Shown piece after piece: positions 62,155 to 64,000 of a DNA stretch of 64,000 nt. Below the pieces are notes generated by a model. The model worked only from the letters and a program-made list of their open reading frames with translations. It did no database searches and was not told the origin of the DNA. The first letter of the stretch is position 1, and each line of letters opens with the position of its first letter. The DNA is from CAADGY01 sp900696665. Its GTDB lineage: Bacteria > Acidobacteriota > Terriglobia > Bryobacterales > Bryobacteraceae. Location of the stretch: positions 41,618-105,617 of the forward strand of contig JAPSFM010000006.1 of assembly GCA_035063885.1 (NCBI GenBank). Reading direction: 5' to 3'. The position numbers were made by a program, and so were the translations under genes.

Positions 62155-63321
62155 ATGGCCCAGCAGGATTACTACAAGGTGCTTGGGATCGCTCGCGGTG
62201 CGTCCGAGGACGAGATCCGGAAGGCGTACCGCCGGTTGGCCCGCAAACACCACCCCGACTTGAATCCCGGCGACAAAGCCGCCGAAGACCGGTTCAAGAA
62301 AGTACAGGAAGCGTATGACATCCTGAGTGATCCGAAGAAGAAACAGATGTACGATCAGTACGGCTTCTACTCGGACGCGGGATTCGCTGGGACGGGTGGC
62401 GGCACTCCCCACACCGGACAGGGCGGATTCGGGTTCGGCGGATTCGATTTTTCGGACTTTGCCGGCGCAGGCGGTGCCAGTACGGGACGCGGAGAAGGTG
62501 GATTTGGTAACTTCCGCGATTTGTTCGGCCAGTTCTTTCGAGGGGGCGCTGGCGGTCCGGAGCGTTCCGCTGCCCCGGAAAGAGGCGCTGATCTCGAGTA
62601 TGCTCTCAGCATCGGTTTCTGGGAATCTGTCCGCGGCACGCAAGTGAAGCTGAGCATCAGCAGGCAGGACGTCTGCGCAACGTGCAATGGATCGGGATCG
62701 GTGGGCGGACGGACGATGGTGTGCCCGCAGTGTAACGGTACCGGGAACGTTACGCAGATGGCGGGCTCCATGCGGTTCAACCTGACGTGTCCCCGCTGTG
62801 GCGGGTCCGGCAAGCTCCAGGACGCATGTCCCACGTGTCACGGAGACGGGCGTGTGGCGCATACTGAGACCGTGGACGTGCGCATTCCACCGGGGGCGCA
62901 GACCGGCTCGCGGCTGCGCGTGGCGGGAAAGGGTAATGCCGGGACGCTCGGCGCCCCGGGCGGCGACTTGTATATCACCATCCGGGTGGAGCCCCATCCG
63001 TTTTTCGAACGGGTTGGAGACGATATCCAGATACGGGTGCCGGTATCGATTTCAGAAGCAGGCCTCGGCGCCAAGATTGAAGTACCAACCATTGACGGCC
63101 GCGCGCTGCTGAAAATTCCACAGGGCACCCAGAACGGGCAGAAGTTCCGGCTTCGGGAGAAAGGCGTGCTGAATGCGCGAAAGAACAAGCGGGGCGATCA
63201 AATTGTGGAAGTCGTGCTGAAAGCGCCGGAAGTGCGGGACGAGCGGACTCGTGAGATTCTCCGTGAGCTCGCCGAAATCCATCCGGGGGACCCGAGAGAG
63301 GAGATCTGGGCGAAGGTGTAG
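62155..63321 (+). CDS. dnaJ: Chaperone DnaJ (Hsp40)
   Basis: 388 residues. The J domain is at 4-72 with H33-P34-D35 and the usual QEAYDILSD. A glycine/phenylalanine-rich stretch at about 75-140 follows. The zinc centre has four CxxCxGxG repeats at about 175-240 (CATCNGSG, CPQCNGTG, CPRCGGSG, CPTCHGDG), and the C-terminal substrate domains complete it (VRIPPGAQTGSRLRV, LKIPQGTQNGQKFRL). It stimulates DnaK ATPase and delivers clients. It lies 64 bases after dnaK and two bases before hspR. The ATG at 62155 lacks a strong ribosome site, so it may depend on translation of dnaK. Confidence 0.97.
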   Translation: MAQQDYYKVLGIARGASEDEIRKAYRRLARKHHPDLNPGDKAAEDRFKKVQEAYDILSDPKKKQMYDQYGFYSDAGFAGTGGGTPHTGQGGFGFGGFDFSDFAGAGGASTGRGEGGFGNFRDLFGQFFRGGAGGPERSAAPERGADLEYALSIGFWESVRGTQVKLSISRQDVCATCNGSGSVGGRTMVCPQCNGTGNVTQMAGSMRFNLTCPRCGGSGKLQDACPTCHGDGRVAHTETVDVRIPPGAQTGSRLRVAGKGNAGTLGAPGGDLYITIRVEPHPFFERVGDDIQIRVPVSISEAGLGAKIEVPTIDGRALLKIPQGTQNGQKFRLREKGVLNARKNKRGDQIVEVVLKAPEVRDERTREILRELAEIHPGDPREEIWAKV

Positions 63322-63323
63322 AT

Positions 63324-63728
63324 ATGGCGAAGGGCAAATCAAGAGCGGCTTACATGATTTCCGCGGTGGCGGATCAGTATGGAATTCATCCGCAGACTCT
63401 CCGTCTCTATGAGCGCGAAGGGCTTCTACGTCCTTCCCGCAGTGAGGGGAATACTCGTCTCTACACCAAAGAAGACCTGGAGAGATTGGAGGTCATTCTC
63501 CAGTTGACACGAGAGCTCGGAGTCAATCTGGCGGGCGTTGAAATCATTCTCAACATGCGGGAAAAAATGGAAGCGATGCAGCAGCAGATGGAAGAATTCA
63601 TACGCATGTTGAACTCCGAGCTTGCCTCGCGGCGCGCTGCGCCTGGCGATGCCCCGCGCCATTCACTGGTCCGCGTCATTCAGGTCCCCAGCCGGAAAAT
63701 GCGTGGCAACGGACCGGAGGCCGGCTAG
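63324..63728 (+). CDS. hspR: HspR-type MerR-family heat-shock repressor
   Basis: 134 residues, two bases after the dnaJ stop. The MerR-type winged helix lies at about 10-80: YMISAVADQYGIHPQTLRLYEREGLLRPSRSEGNTRLYTKEDLERL, followed by a coiled-coil of about 35 residues (EIILNMREKMEAMQQQMEEFIRM) and a short basic tail. Place and sequence match HspR, which binds HAIR repeats upstream of dnaK and uses DnaK as co-repressor. It thus probably controls this operon. Confidence 0.92.
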   Translation: MAKGKSRAAYMISAVADQYGIHPQTLRLYEREGLLRPSRSEGNTRLYTKEDLERLEVILQLTRELGVNLAGVEIILNMREKMEAMQQQMEEFIRMLNSELASRRAAPGDAPRHSLVRVIQVPSRKMRGNGPEAG

Positions 63729-63938
63729 GTGCGCCTGAGGTATCTCCGCGCCGTGGACTGAAATTCGCATTCCCGAAAATCGGTTGAAAAAGAGTAACTC
63801 AGTTTGGCTCGATCCCGGATTGGTGAAAGAGGTAGCGGTCAGTGTCGTGCAGGGCGGCTCGCGCAAGCTCCGATAGCTACTAGCTACTTTGCGTCGCAAA
63901 ATGGAGCGTTCAGGCCCGCGCCAATCGAGTGTCAGTGG

Positions 63939-63961
63939 AAATGTTTGGTGCCGGAACATTT
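63939..63961. repeat. Inverted repeat near the window edge
   Basis: AAATGTT at 63939-63945 and AACATTT at 63955-63961 are perfect arms around nine bases. It lies 210 bases after hspR, before whatever follows. Nothing else was recognised in 63729-64000: no gene with domain content and no RNA. Confidence 0.35.
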
Positions 63962-64000
63962 ACTATTGATCCTGTTCTGGAGCACCTTCACAATAGGGCA

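Noticed and set aside
63663..63959. Minus-strand 98-residue frame after hspR
   Set aside because: It starts in intergenic DNA, overlaps hspR and shows no domain or export signal.
1..64000. CRISPR arrays, tRNA or rRNA genes, insertion sequences
   Set aside because: Intergenic stretches are short and none showed spaced repeats, cloverleaf-like segments or transposase-like proteins.

Overview
The window is a GC-rich, densely coded bacterial stretch with 42 protein genes called plus one decayed gene. No rRNA, tRNA, CRISPR array or intact insertion sequence was found. The content points to Acidobacteriota, most likely a Bryobacterales/Solibacter-type member. The signs are two very large Oar-like TonB-dependent receptors with an N-terminal carboxypeptidase-regulatory-like domain and no SusD partner, a dnaK-dnaJ-hspR stress operon, a DUF1501/DUF1549-DUF1553 (Planctomycete-type cytochrome) pair, DUF1080, DUF5107, DUF4091 and DUF5916 proteins, sulfatases, and many Tat-exported enzymes. 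The phylum is an inference from gene content; no ribosomal RNA is present to settle it.

Layout. 1-11.9 kb: end of a DUF1080 protein, a neutral-ceramidase-like enzyme, an IclR regulator divergent from an SDR dehydrogenase, a GH2 hydrolase, then a penicillin-acylase-type Ntn hydrolase coupled to a large unknown protein. 11.9-20.6 kb: Oar receptor, split EamA permease, RraA-family protein, a small membrane protein, an amidohydrolase, and an enolase-superfamily enzyme coupled to an AstE/DoeB-like deacylase. This resembles a sugar-acid or amide catabolic neighbourhood. 20.6-26.7 kb: DUF5916 barrel, OsmC, Gfo/Idh/MocA oxidoreductase, and a BlaI/BlaR1-type pair whose sensor carries TPR and TonB-C modules instead of a penicillin-binding domain.

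26.7-42.0 kb is the most coherent block. A tightly coupled minus-strand operon runs SUMF1-hydrolase, sulfatase remnant, AgaS-like SIS isomerase, PfkB kinase, lipoprotein amidohydrolase, DUF5107-TPR, DUF4091. It stands divergent to a GH20-like hexosaminidase and a second Oar receptor. Those last two genes share a near-identical promoter and leader. I read the block as an amino-sugar (possibly once sulfated) glycan utilisation locus; this is inference.

42.0-60.0 kb: a TPR protein, a sulfite-oxidase-type Mo enzyme and a Gfo/Idh/MocA protein in one minus-strand operon; a sulfatase and an S9 peptidase on plus; a minus-strand operon PSD1-DUF1501-tandem hydrolase-TIM-barrel isomerase; then a sulfatase and another Gfo/Idh/MocA protein. 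60.0-63.7 kb: dnaK-dnaJ-hspR with a strong sigma70-type promoter and a weak HAIR-like site. Many adjacent genes overlap by 1-4 bases or sit 0-1 base apart, which suggests widespread translational coupling.
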